Shown piece after piece: positions 1-7,190 of a DNA stretch of 8,048 bases. Made by a program: the position numbers and the translations under genes. Under the pieces are notes generated by a model that saw only the letters and a program-made list of their open reading frames with translations, did not search any database and had not been told where the DNA came from. Numbering within the stretch: position 1 is the first letter of the stretch; each line of letters opens with the position of its first letter. Source of the stretch: Prevotella sp. GTDB taxonomy: Bacteria > Bacteroidota > Bacteroidia > Bacteroidales > Dysgonomonadaceae. Where the stretch lies: NCBI GenBank assembly GCA_031263965.1, contig JAISES010000322.1, positions 1 to 8,048 on the forward strand, in the 5' to 3' direction.

Positions 1-1
1 T

Positions 2-133
2 ATAAACTATTACAACAAAATAATTGCTATAAATTCCCATGTTATTGAATTGATAGTTGTTTACAGTATCTCGGTTTTATTAAGTTGGATAATATTAAAA
101 ATACCTTATGCTAGAGCGATATTTAAAATTTAG
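2..133 (+). CDS. C-terminal end of a multi-pass membrane protein (5' truncated)
   Basis: An open frame enters from the left edge and ends at the TAG at 131-133, giving 43 residues. It contains a clear hydrophobic helix (LIVVYSISVLLSWIIL) followed by a short basic, proline-containing tail (KIPYARAIFKI). A final transmembrane helix with a short cytoplasmic tail of this kind is common in acyltransferase-3 family sugar O-acetyltransferases and in other membrane proteins of polysaccharide loci such as Wzy or Wzx. Too little is visible to choose among them. The stretch is very AT-rich: 30 of the first 120 bases are G or C, against 36 of 60 in a line of rfbG. It is followed by 251 nt without a gene, so it probably belongs to the preceding transcription unit or gene block. 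That it is the end of a membrane protein is fairly well supported; its function is not known. Confidence 0.6.
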   Translation: MNYYNKIIAINSHVIELIVVYSISVLLSWIILKIPYARAIFKI

Positions 134-384
134 AAAGAATTTATTCTGCAATTAGTCATTTAATTTACTGGTGAACTTATTGTGAAAAAAGAATCTCAGC
201 TAATATTTGTTTTTTGTTTTTTTTACCTTACCTTTGCGTCCGATCGTATCAAAAGTGAGTGTTACTAAAGAAAAATGTATGAAAAATTGTTTTTTGTTTA
301 TGCAAAAATGTTTGGATCTATTGGATATAGATGAGTGTTTTATGTGTACATTTTTGATAGGATCTGAGGAATAAAAATGGAAAT
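134..384. other. Non-coding AT-rich gap and operon leader
   Basis: No convincing gene lies here. The stretch holds the promoter candidate at 206-236, a leader of about 140 nt with a weak 6-bp AT-rich inverted repeat (316-321 with 327-332), and an SD-like GAGGA at 366-370. I see no strong GC-rich hairpin followed by a T run after the stop at 133, so no intrinsic terminator can be called for the upstream gene. I found no long inverted repeats of the kind that flank invertible capsule promoters in Bacteroides. Confidence 0.6.
206..236 (+). promoter_or_regulatory. Candidate Bacteroidetes-type promoter (TTTG, 19 bp, TAnnTTTG)
   Basis: TTTG at 206-209 (the -33 box) is separated by exactly 19 bp from TACCTTTG at 229-236 (the -7 box, consensus TAnnTTTG). 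This matches the published sigma-ABfr promoter pattern of Bacteroides. Transcription would begin near 243 and leave an untranslated leader of about 140 nt before the glycosyltransferase at 385. It is the only match to the pattern that I found in the 251-nt gap, and the genes downstream are closely spaced, so it probably drives the whole operon. The spacer consists almost entirely of a T6 run (210-215), a G, and a T8 run (217-224). A second TTTG at 213-216 lies too close to the -7 box to serve. Motif match only, with no transcript evidence. Confidence 0.5.
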
Positions 385-388
385 ATGA
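366..388 (+). promoter_or_regulatory. SD-like site with a three-codon mini-ORF overlapping the gene start
   Basis: GAGGA at 366-370 lies 6 nt before an ATG at 377, but that ATG opens only a three-codon frame (Met-Glu-Ile-stop, 377-388). The TGA of the mini-ORF (386-388) overlaps the ATG of the glycosyltransferase (385-387), in an ATGA arrangement. The real start is 14 nt from GAGGA, longer than usual. Ribosomes might start at 377, terminate and restart at 385, or initiation might be SD-independent, as is common in Bacteroidetes. The overlap is seen directly; a regulatory role is inference. Confidence 0.3.
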
Positions 389-1455
389 GCGAAACGGTTT
401 ATATAAATGGACGCTTTTTGACTCATCGCATGGCTGGTATCCCACGTTTTGGTTATGAGATGTGTATGGCTTTACATCGCTTGAATTTTCCGTTTACGGT
501 GGTAGTACCTGGGGATGCTGTTTTAAGTCAGGATCTTCCTTTTGATATTGTTTTTCACGGAAAGTTTCGATCTCATTTGTGGGAACAGTTGGATTTACCT
601 CGTTTCCTTCGCTCACATGCTTATCCATTGTTGATCAGTTTTAGCGGATTAGGTCCGGTTTGCTACCGGAATCACATATCAACGATTCACGATGTAGCAT
701 TTATGCGGCATCCGGAATGGTTTTCGAGCAGCTATAATCTTATTTACAAGTCTTTGACGCCGGTCTTGGCACGACAGGCAAAGAAGATTCTTACGGTTAG
801 CAATTTTTCTAAAAGAGAGATTGAGGATTGTTTACATATTGGCGGAGACAAGATAGCAGTTATTTACAATGCATTATCTTCGTCAATACATTGTTCTGAA
901 ACTCTTTCACATAAAGATGAAGACGACAGTATTGCCGGAGAACGTTATATGTTGGCGGTTTCATCACACGATCCGCGTAAGAATTTTTTGCGAATTATTC
1001 AGGCGTTTAAACTGCTTCGTCGATCGGATTTGAAATTATATATCATTGGAGACATGCCTAAAGTATTCCGGCGGGAAAATTTGAATGCTGATATTGATTC
1101 TAATATACGAATATTAGGTCATGTGGAAGACAAGGTTTTATCACGTTATTACCGACATGCCGACTTATTTGTTTATCCGTCTCTTTATGAAGGTTTCGGT
1201 ATTCCTCCATTAGAAGCGATGGCACATGAATGTCCGGTTTTGTTGTCGGATATTCCGTCATTGCGTGAGATTTATGGAGATTCGGCTGTTTATTGTGATC
1301 CATACGATATAAATTCCATTGCTGTTGGAATGGAACGCTTATTATCTGATGTTGCTTTGCGAGAAAATTTGTTAAAGCAGGGTAGGGAGGTGCAAACTCG
1401 ATATTCATGGGAGGCGTCGGCAGCAAAACTTGTATCGGTGCTAAATGAATATTAG
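385..1455 (+). CDS. Glycosyltransferase, family 4 type (GT-B fold)
   Basis: This 356-residue retaining GT-B glycosyltransferase probably adds a sugar from a nucleotide donor to the growing undecaprenyl-linked repeat unit on the cytoplasmic side of the membrane. The N-terminal acceptor domain begins with a beta strand and a glycine-containing loop (residues 4-25, YINGRFLTHRMAGIPRFGYE). It then has the IHDVAF segment (101-106) and the TVSNFSKREI segment (137-146), both typical of this family. The C-terminal donor-binding domain contains LAVSSHDPRKN (190-200), ILGHVED (243-249) and the E-x7-E signature in EGFGIPPLE (E269 and E277). Length is normal and both domains are complete. The ATG at 385 is the first start and leaves the N-terminal strand intact. 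It is the first gene of the operon, 28 nt before the sugar-phosphate transferase. Donor and acceptor cannot be read from sequence; mannose, galactose, rhamnose or a CDP-dideoxyhexose are all possible. Confidence 0.88.
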   Translation: MSETVYINGRFLTHRMAGIPRFGYEMCMALHRLNFPFTVVVPGDAVLSQDLPFDIVFHGKFRSHLWEQLDLPRFLRSHAYPLLISFSGLGPVCYRNHISTIHDVAFMRHPEWFSSSYNLIYKSLTPVLARQAKKILTVSNFSKREIEDCLHIGGDKIAVIYNALSSSIHCSETLSHKDEDDSIAGERYMLAVSSHDPRKNFLRIIQAFKLLRRSDLKLYIIGDMPKVFRRENLNADIDSNIRILGHVEDKVLSRYYRHADLFVYPSLYEGFGIPPLEAMAHECPVLLSDIPSLREIYGDSAVYCDPYDINSIAVGMERLLSDVALRENLLKQGREVQTRYSWEASAAKLVSVLNEY

Positions 1456-1483
1456 TATTAACACAAAAAATGATTAATTGGAG

Positions 1484-2815
1484 ATGAAAAAAATATTATT
1501 TATAATTTTCGACATATTGGTTTTGTATGGAAGCATTTACTTTTCTTTCAAAATATTTGGAGAACAATTAGAAGCTTATGGCGAAAATGTTCAAGCTTTC
1601 CTGATTATTTCGCCTCTGATAGCTTTTTTTTATCTGTTGTTCCTGTATATATTTGATTTGCAGGATGTGATGCGTCGAAAATTGCAGGAAATCATTTATG
1701 CGGTATTTTTGATTACGTTGGGGTTGACGCTTTCTGTAATGGCTGTTTGTTTTTTTGTTCGCGGCGGCGCAATGGCATTTCCTCGCAGTGTGATTTTGCT
1801 TTCCAGCATTTGCTGGTTTGTCGGCTTATTACTGGTACGGTGTATCAACAGATATTATCAGCGATACAGTCATGGCGTAAAAGATGTAGTCGTGGTGGGC
1901 GATAAGGTCGAATCATTATTGTATAACCTCGACAGGCATTACAAAGACCTGTATTGTGTCAAGCATGTTTGCGCAAATAATGACAGCTCGCTCATGAAAA
2001 AGATAGCCTCTTGTAAAGAGATTTTTATTTCTGCCGATGTTCCGGAGAATATTCGGAGAAAACTCTTTGTTTATCAGTCGAAACATGATGTTCAGATTTA
2101 TTTTGTTCCTAAATATTCAGATATTACGGTGATGAATTCATCCATGTTTCCGACAGATGATATTCCTACATACGCCCTTTCACGATTGGATTTGACCGTA
2201 GAAGAGCGTGCGCAAAAACGCATCTTCGACATATTCTTGGCTATTCTTGGCTGTATTGTTGGGTTGCCTTTTTTTGTGATTACTGTAATCTTGGTGAAAT
2301 TGGATGGTGGACCAGTCTTTTACATTCAAGAGCGCTTGACTTGCAATAAAAAGTTATTTAAAGTCTATAAATTCCGTACAATGGTTCCTCATGCCGAATT
2401 ACTTTCCGGCCCGGTGCTTTCGGGCGAGAATGATCCCCGTATTACAAAAGTAGGCCGTTTTTTGCGAGCGACACGCTTGGACGAACTTCCGCAAATATAT
2501 AACGTCTTGCGTGGTGATATGAGTATCGTTGGGCCTCGTCCGGAACGTCCATTCTTCGTGGAACAGTTTGAGGATGAGATGCCCGAATATGCTTTTCGGA
2601 TGAAAGTGAAAGCCGGACTTACAGGATTAGCGCAAGTGATGGGCAAATATAATACGAGCGCTGCTGAAAAATTACGTTACGATTTGATGTACATTGCCCG
2701 TTATTCTTTGCTGGGTGATTTGCTAATTGTGCTGCGAACGGTTAAGGTGCTGTTTATGAAAGAATCTACCGAAGGAGTGCAACTACAAACAAACATCATA
2801 TCAGAAGAAGAATAA
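1484..2815 (+). CDS. Polyprenyl-phosphate sugar-1-phosphate transferase (initiating enzyme, WbaP/WcaJ type)
   Basis: This inner-membrane enzyme transfers a hexose-1-phosphate from a UDP-sugar to undecaprenyl phosphate, the first step of repeat-unit assembly. From the ATG at 1484 it has 443 residues. There are four N-terminal transmembrane helices (about 2-24, 38-57, 70-92 and 101-120), then a Rossmann-like soluble domain (about 134-210, beginning VKDVVVVGD), then a further hydrophobic segment (about 246-272). The C-terminal catalytic domain follows, with KFRTM (296-300), RLDELPQ (331-337) and GPRPERP (350-356). This layout and length are those of large polyisoprenyl-phosphate hexose-1-phosphate transferases. 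A TTG at 1478 is an alternative start adding two residues; I prefer the ATG because it gives the canonical MKK start, although GGAG at 1480-1483 abuts it with no spacing. Whether the substrate is UDP-Glc, UDP-Gal or another sugar is not readable. If intact in vivo, this is probably the chain-initiating enzyme of the locus. Confidence 0.92.
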   Translation: MKKILFIIFDILVLYGSIYFSFKIFGEQLEAYGENVQAFLIISPLIAFFYLLFLYIFDLQDVMRRKLQEIIYAVFLITLGLTLSVMAVCFFVRGGAMAFPRSVILLSSICWFVGLLLVRCINRYYQRYSHGVKDVVVVGDKVESLLYNLDRHYKDLYCVKHVCANNDSSLMKKIASCKEIFISADVPENIRRKLFVYQSKHDVQIYFVPKYSDITVMNSSMFPTDDIPTYALSRLDLTVEERAQKRIFDIFLAILGCIVGLPFFVITVILVKLDGGPVFYIQERLTCNKKLFKVYKFRTMVPHAELLSGPVLSGENDPRITKVGRFLRATRLDELPQIYNVLRGDMSIVGPRPERPFFVEQFEDEMPEYAFRMKVKAGLTGLAQVMGKYNTSAAEKLRYDLMYIARYSLLGDLLIVLRTVKVLFMKESTEGVQLQTNIISEEE

Positions 2816-2831
2816 AACATGATCTATTAAT

Positions 2832-3938
2832 ATGAAGAAACAGTATGATTATTTAATTGTAGGATCCGGTCTTTACGGAGCTATATTTGCCGGTAAGGCA
2901 TATCAACAGGGAAAACGCTGTTTAGTGATAGACAAACGTCCGCATACGGGTGGTAATATCTATTGCGAAAACATTGCAGAAATTAATGTTCACAAGTATG
3001 GCGCTCATATTTTTCATACATCCAATAAGGAAGTTTGGGATTTTGTTAGTACTTTTGTGACGTTTAATCGTTATACCAATTCGCCGATAGCCCATTATAA
3101 AGGAAAATTGTATAATCTTCCGTTCAATATGAATACTTTTTACGCCCTTTGGGGAGTGAAAACTCCTGAGGAAGCTCAGGCAAAAATAGAAGAACAGCGA
3201 AGAACGGCCGGAATTACAAGCCCGAAAAACTTGGAAGAACAGGCGATTTCGCTGGTAGGAAAAGATATTTATGAAATCCTGATTAAGGGATATACCGAAA
3301 AGCAGTGGGGACGGAAATGTACGGAACTTCCGGCATTTATAATTAAACGTCTTCCGGTGCGTTTTACATTTGATAATAATTATTTCAATGATCCTTATCA
3401 AGGTATTCCCATAGGAGGTTATAATAAATTGACCGATAGTCTGTTGAATGGAATTGAAGTGGTCTGTAATACGGACTTCTTCGAAAACAGGGGCTATTTT
3501 GAAAGCATAAGCGATAAGATAGTTTTTACCGGTAAGATAGATGAATTTTATGATTTTCGGTTAGGAGCATTGGAATATCGGACGTTACGGTTTGAAACGG
3601 AATTGTTGGATTGCGCTAATTACCAGGGAAATGCGGTTGTGAATTATACGGAGAGGGAGATTCCATATACCCGTATCATAGAACATAAGCATTTTGAGTT
3701 TGGAACACAGCCTCAAACTGTTATTTCAAGAGAATATTCGTCGGAATGGACAGCAGGCAGTGAACCGTTTTATCCGGTAAATGATGAAAAAAATGACCGT
3801 TTATATCAGCAATACAAGTCCTTAGCCGATCAGGAATCGCATGTAATTTTCGGCGGACGTTTGGCAGAGTATAAATATTATGATATGGACAAAGTGGTGG
3901 AAAAAGCGTTGGAAATGAGTAATAAAATGATGAAATAA
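2832..3938 (+). CDS. glf: UDP-galactopyranose mutase
   Basis: This cytoplasmic flavoenzyme interconverts UDP-galactopyranose and UDP-galactofuranose, supplying Galf to a glycosyltransferase. The 368 residues match the usual bacterial length. Visible are the N-terminal FAD-binding motif GSGLYG (11-16) with the acidic VIDKR end of the second strand (32-36), GGNIY (40-44), and KYGAHIFHT (55-63). Further on come GYTEKQWG (153-160, the substrate-stacking tryptophan being W159), LPVRFTFDNNYF (174-185) and IPIGGY (192-197). PYTRIIEHK (279-287) holds an arginine (R281) in the position of the family's substrate-phosphate ligand, and FGGRLAEYKYYDMD (340-353) is the C-terminal FAD contact. No key element is missing. 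It lies 16 nt after the sugar-phosphate transferase and 5 nt before rfbH. Its presence implies Galf in the polysaccharide, though no Galf transferase can be singled out in the window. Confidence 0.96.
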   Translation: MKKQYDYLIVGSGLYGAIFAGKAYQQGKRCLVIDKRPHTGGNIYCENIAEINVHKYGAHIFHTSNKEVWDFVSTFVTFNRYTNSPIAHYKGKLYNLPFNMNTFYALWGVKTPEEAQAKIEEQRRTAGITSPKNLEEQAISLVGKDIYEILIKGYTEKQWGRKCTELPAFIIKRLPVRFTFDNNYFNDPYQGIPIGGYNKLTDSLLNGIEVVCNTDFFENRGYFESISDKIVFTGKIDEFYDFRLGALEYRTLRFETELLDCANYQGNAVVNYTEREIPYTRIIEHKHFEFGTQPQTVISREYSSEWTAGSEPFYPVNDEKNDRLYQQYKSLADQESHVIFGGRLAEYKYYDMDKVVEKALEMSNKMMK

Positions 3939-3943
3939 TAAAT

Positions 3944-5308
3944 ATGCAGTTCGAAGGAAAACAAACTAAAGAGATAGCGCTCAAAAAACAGATACTCGAA
4001 CTTACGAGAGAATATTATAAAGAAGTTCACGGACAAACCAAGCCGTTTGAGCCGGGAAAGACGCATGTGAATTACGGTGGCCGTTATTTTGATGAGGAAG
4101 AATTGGCAAACTTGATAGATTCTTCTTTGGATTTTTGGCTTACTGCAGGGCCTTGGGCACAGAAGTTTGAGAAACGCTTTGCCGAATGGCTGGGTATTCG
4201 ATATTGCTCGCTGACAAATTCCGGGTCTTCGGCCAATCTGTTGGCTTTTATGGCATTGACGTCTCCATCGTTAGGCGATCGGAGGATACGGAAAGGAGAT
4301 GAAGTGATTACCGTTGCCTGCGCTTTTCCTACCACCGTGACGCCGGTTATTCAATACGGCGCTGTTCCTGTATTTGTCGACATCACAGTACCTGAATATA
4401 ATATAGACGTTACCCAACTTGAAAAGGCATTATCCCCTAAAACGAAAGCGGTGATGATTGCTCATTCGCTTGGAAACCCGTTTGACTTACAAACGCTAAG
4501 GGATTTCTGCGACAATAATAATCTTTGGTTGATAGAAGATAACTGCGACGCTTTAGGATCGGAGTATTTGTATAATGGCGTATGGAAAAAGACAGGTACA
4601 ATCGGTCATATTGGCACGTCGTCCTTTTATCCGCCTCATCATATTACAATGGGCGAAGGCGGCGCTGTTTATACGGATGATCCCTTGCTGCACAAGTTAG
4701 TCAATTCTTTCCGCGATTGGGGGCGCGACTGCTGGTGCGTCGGCGGAGTGGATAATACATGTAAATATCGTTTTAATAAGCAGTTCGGTGAATTGCCTCT
4801 GGGTTATGATCACAAATATGTCTATTCTCATTTTGGCTATAACTTGAAACTTACCGATATGCAAGCAGCTATCGGTTGCGCTCAACTGGAAAAATTGGAT
4901 GCAATTGTAGAGGCTCGGCGTGGCAATTTTGCAGCATTGAAAAAAGGGCTGGAGGGTATCGAGGGATTGATTCTTCCGGAAGCTCAAAAAAATGCTCATC
5001 CGAGTTGGTTTGGCTTCTTGATATCGGTAAAAGGAGATGCCGGATTTACCCGGAATGATTTTGCCTGTTTTTTGGAAAGTAAAAGGATACAAACGCGGAA
5101 TCTATTTGCCGGAAATCTACTGAAACATCCGGTTTTTGATGAATTACGTGCTTCGCAGTCCGGTTATCGTGTTGTCGGAACATTGAAAGAAACAGATTTT
5201 GTGATGAATAACACTTGCTGGATAGGGGTTTATCCCGGTATGACGCCGGAAAAACTCCAGTATATGATCGGTATGATTAAAACATTTGTTGCTGAATATA
5301 AAAAATAA
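3944..5308 (+). CDS. rfbH: CDP-4-keto-6-deoxyglucose 3-dehydratase (E1, PMP and [2Fe-2S] enzyme)
   Basis: This is a member of the DegT/DnrJ/EryC1 fold that removes the C-3 hydroxyl of CDP-4-keto-6-deoxyglucose during 3,6-dideoxyhexose synthesis (also called ddhC or ascC). It has 454 residues. The PLP-binding lysine of ordinary sugar aminotransferases is replaced by histidine: SFYPPHHITMGEGG (227-240), with H232 at the lysine position. This is the hallmark of the E1 dehydratases, which use PMP without forming an internal aldimine. The iron-sulfur cysteines are present: C201 (in EDNCDALG), C263, C265 and C273. The last three keep the C-x1-C-x7-C spacing described for the Yersinia enzyme. Other cofactor elements are NSGSSAN (92-98) and the DMQAAIG segment (305-311). 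E1 needs electrons from a reductase (E3, DdhD/AscD), which is not in this window. It starts 5 nt after glf and ends 3 nt before rfbF, indicating co-translation. Confidence 0.95.
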   Translation: MQFEGKQTKEIALKKQILELTREYYKEVHGQTKPFEPGKTHVNYGGRYFDEEELANLIDSSLDFWLTAGPWAQKFEKRFAEWLGIRYCSLTNSGSSANLLAFMALTSPSLGDRRIRKGDEVITVACAFPTTVTPVIQYGAVPVFVDITVPEYNIDVTQLEKALSPKTKAVMIAHSLGNPFDLQTLRDFCDNNNLWLIEDNCDALGSEYLYNGVWKKTGTIGHIGTSSFYPPHHITMGEGGAVYTDDPLLHKLVNSFRDWGRDCWCVGGVDNTCKYRFNKQFGELPLGYDHKYVYSHFGYNLKLTDMQAAIGCAQLEKLDAIVEARRGNFAALKKGLEGIEGLILPEAQKNAHPSWFGFLISVKGDAGFTRNDFACFLESKRIQTRNLFAGNLLKHPVFDELRASQSGYRVVGTLKETDFVMNNTCWIGVYPGMTPEKLQYMIGMIKTFVAEYKK

Positions 5309-5311
5309 GAT

Positions 5312-6088
5312 ATGAAGACAGTCATTCTTGCCGGAGGCTTAGGTACCCGTTTGAGCGAGGAAACCAGGCAAATTCCCAAACCCATGGTTCGTATTGGAGA
5401 TAAACCTATTATATGGCATATCATGAAGCTTTATTCGCAATATGGCTACCATGATTTTGTAGTCTGTTTGGGATATAAAGGTTATGCTATAAAAGAGTGG
5501 TTTGCCAATTATTTTCTTCATAATAACGATTTGACGATAGATGTCCGTAAGAATAGTATTGAAATACATGACGATATCAGCGAGCCGTGGAAGGTAACAC
5601 TGGTCGAAACAGGCTTGCATACGCAAACCGGCGGTAGAATAAAACGAGCGAGGAAGTATATAGGAAATGAGCCTTTTATGCTGACGTATGGCGATGGTGT
5701 ATCGGACGTCAATATAAACGAGTTGGTAGCCAGTCATAGAGCTAATGGTAAAGCTTTGACGGTAACGGCCTACAAGCCGAAAGGTCGATTCGGCTCGCTC
5801 CATATCGGCACAAATGACATTGTTGACAGTTTTACGGAAAAACCTACAGGTGCTGATACTTGGATCAATGCCGGTTTTTTTGTATGTGAGCCGGAAATTT
5901 TTGATTATATACCGGATGATGATAGCTGTATTTTTGAAAAACTTCCTATGGAGAATCTCGCCAGAGATGGGAAAATGCAAGCATTTAAACATCCCGGTTT
6001 TTGGCGTCCGATGGACACACTGAGAGATAATATGGAATTGAATGAGATATGGGATCAGGGCAGTGCTCCCTGGAAAATCTGGAAATGA
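5312..6088 (+). CDS. rfbF: Glucose-1-phosphate cytidylyltransferase
   Basis: It makes CDP-glucose from CTP and glucose-1-phosphate, the first committed step of the CDP-dideoxyhexose branch (also called ddhA or ascA). The 258 residues match the family's usual length. The N-terminal nucleotide-binding signature is AGGLGTRL (7-14), followed by IPKPMVRIGDKPI (21-33) with the phosphate-contacting K23. LTYGDGVSD (124-132) carries the metal-binding aspartate D128. Further family marks are PKGRFGSLHI (156-165), FTEKP (174-178), WINAGFF (184-190), FEKLPMENLA (208-217) and FWRPMDTLRDN (230-240) with the second metal aspartate D235. The match to RfbF rather than to glucose-1-phosphate thymidylyltransferase (RmlA) rests on the segment at 208-240 and on the two flanking genes. 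The start is 3 nt after the stop of rfbH, and the stop overlaps the next start by 4 nt. Confidence 0.97.
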   Translation: MKTVILAGGLGTRLSEETRQIPKPMVRIGDKPIIWHIMKLYSQYGYHDFVVCLGYKGYAIKEWFANYFLHNNDLTIDVRKNSIEIHDDISEPWKVTLVETGLHTQTGGRIKRARKYIGNEPFMLTYGDGVSDVNINELVASHRANGKALTVTAYKPKGRFGSLHIGTNDIVDSFTEKPTGADTWINAGFFVCEPEIFDYIPDDDSCIFEKLPMENLARDGKMQAFKHPGFWRPMDTLRDNMELNEIWDQGSAPWKIWK

Positions 6089-7158
6089 TGACAACAGACT
6101 CATTTGATAATTTTTATCGAGGGAAAAAAGTCCTGGTGACCGGACATACGGGTTTTAAAGGCTCGTGGTTGTCCATTTGGTTGCATCATTTAGGCGCCGA
6201 AGTGATTGGACTTGGTTTAAATCCGCTGACGGAAAAGGATAATTATGTCCTTTCCGGTTTGAAAGATAAAATAACAGATTTGCGGGGTGACATCCGGAAT
6301 GGCGAGTTAATGAAGGAAATATTTCGGAAATATCAGCCAGAGATTGTGTTTCATTTGGCAGCCCAGCCGCTTGTCCGCCTTTCGTACGATATACCGGTCG
6401 AAACTTACGAAACAAATGTAATGGGTACCATTCATATCTTGGAAGCCATTCGTGCTACCGACGGTGTAAAGGTTGGCGTTATGATTACTACCGATAAATG
6501 CTACGAAAACAAAGAGCAAATTTGGGGTTATCGGGAAAACGAGCCGATGGGTGGTTATGACCCGTATTCAAGTAGTAAGGGAGCTGCCGAAATAGCCATC
6601 GGTAGTTGGAGGCGGAGCTTTTTCAATCCGGAACATTACGAAAAACATGGAAAAAGTATTGCCAGTGTCCGTGCCGGCAATGTGATCGGTGGAGGAGACT
6701 GGGCGTTAGACCGGATTATGCCCGATTGTATTCGCGCGCTGGAAGCCGGCAAACCTGTTGAAGTGCGGAATCCGAAAGCCATTCGTCCTTGGCAACATGT
6801 ACTGGAGCCGTTAAGCGGATATCTGCTGCTTGCTCAAAAGATGTGGGAAGCACCAACTAAATATTGTGAAGCATGGAATTTTGGCCCCAAGTCGGAATCC
6901 ATCGCTACAGTATGGGATATTGCTACCAGCGTTGTTGAATATTACGGCACTGGAATATTGAAAGATCTTTCCAATCCACAGGCGTTGCACGAAGCTAATT
7001 TGTTGATGTTGGATATTTCTAAAGCCAGATTTGAATTGGGCTGGGAACCGAGTATGAGTAAAGAGGAATGTGTGGCATTGACGGTAGATTGGTATAAAAG
7101 GTATAAAACGGAGTGTGTTTATGATCTGTGTTTAAGGCAAATAAATGACTATTATTAA
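6085..7158 (+). CDS. rfbG: CDP-glucose 4,6-dehydratase
   Basis: An NAD-dependent short-chain dehydrogenase/reductase family enzyme that converts CDP-glucose to CDP-4-keto-6-deoxyglucose, the substrate of the RfbH type enzyme encoded nearby (also called ddhB or ascB). From the ATG at 6085 it has 357 residues, the usual size. The N-terminal Rossmann loop reads TGHTGFKGSW (19-28). The active site shows TTDKCYEN (135-142) and the Y161-x3-K165 pair in PYSSSKGAAE (160-169). RAGNVIGGGDW (196-206) and IRPWQHVLEPLSGY (233-246) are typical of CDP-glucose dehydratases. The start is the ATG whose last two bases begin the stop of rfbF (ATGA, 6085-6088). The next codon is also ATG (6088), so initiation could be one codon later. 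An upstream in-frame ATG at 6049 lies inside rfbF and would add 12 residues that look like no family N-terminus. The overlap implies translational coupling. Confidence 0.96.
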   Translation: MMTTDSFDNFYRGKKVLVTGHTGFKGSWLSIWLHHLGAEVIGLGLNPLTEKDNYVLSGLKDKITDLRGDIRNGELMKEIFRKYQPEIVFHLAAQPLVRLSYDIPVETYETNVMGTIHILEAIRATDGVKVGVMITTDKCYENKEQIWGYRENEPMGGYDPYSSSKGAAEIAIGSWRRSFFNPEHYEKHGKSIASVRAGNVIGGGDWALDRIMPDCIRALEAGKPVEVRNPKAIRPWQHVLEPLSGYLLLAQKMWEAPTKYCEAWNFGPKSESIATVWDIATSVVEYYGTGILKDLSNPQALHEANLLMLDISKARFELGWEPSMSKEECVALTVDWYKRYKTECVYDLCLRQINDYY

Positions 7159-7190
7159 ATTGAGTATAAATAAAACGGGAAAAACAAAAA

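Noticed and set aside
182..268. Small GTG-started frame of 28 codons with a hydrophobic, signal-like stretch
   Set aside because: It overlaps the promoter candidate, its hydrophobicity comes from T-rich runs, it has no SD, and T-rich DNA yields such frames by chance.
316..332. Inverted repeat ATCTAT/ATAGAT in the leader
   Set aside because: Only six AT-rich base pairs with a 5-nt loop, too weak to call a terminator or riboswitch.
134..384. Invertible promoter of the Bacteroides capsule type
   Set aside because: I found no pair of long inverted repeats flanking the promoter candidate, and no invertase gene is visible.
200..445. Minus-strand frame of 81 codons covering the leader and the first codons of the glycosyltransferase
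   Set aside because: It overlaps the promoter candidate and the true gene start, and the product shows no domain or motif.
1478..1483. TTG start two codons upstream for the sugar-phosphate transferase
   Set aside because: The ATG at 1484 gives a canonical MKK start just before the first membrane helix; the TTG has no SD upstream. It cannot be fully excluded.
2922..3401. Antisense open frame of 159 codons opposite glf
   Set aside because: The sense strand encodes conserved UDP-galactopyranose mutase motifs throughout, and the antisense product has low-complexity Ile/Phe-rich composition.
6049..6084. Upstream in-frame ATG for rfbG at 6049
   Set aside because: It lies inside the end of rfbF and adds 12 residues foreign to the family; the overlapping ATGA at 6085 gives the normal length.
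5339..6103. Long antisense open frame (254 codons) on the minus strand across rfbF
   Set aside because: It lies almost wholly opposite an unmistakable RfbF, and its translation shows no recognisable motif; it is a shadow of the real gene.
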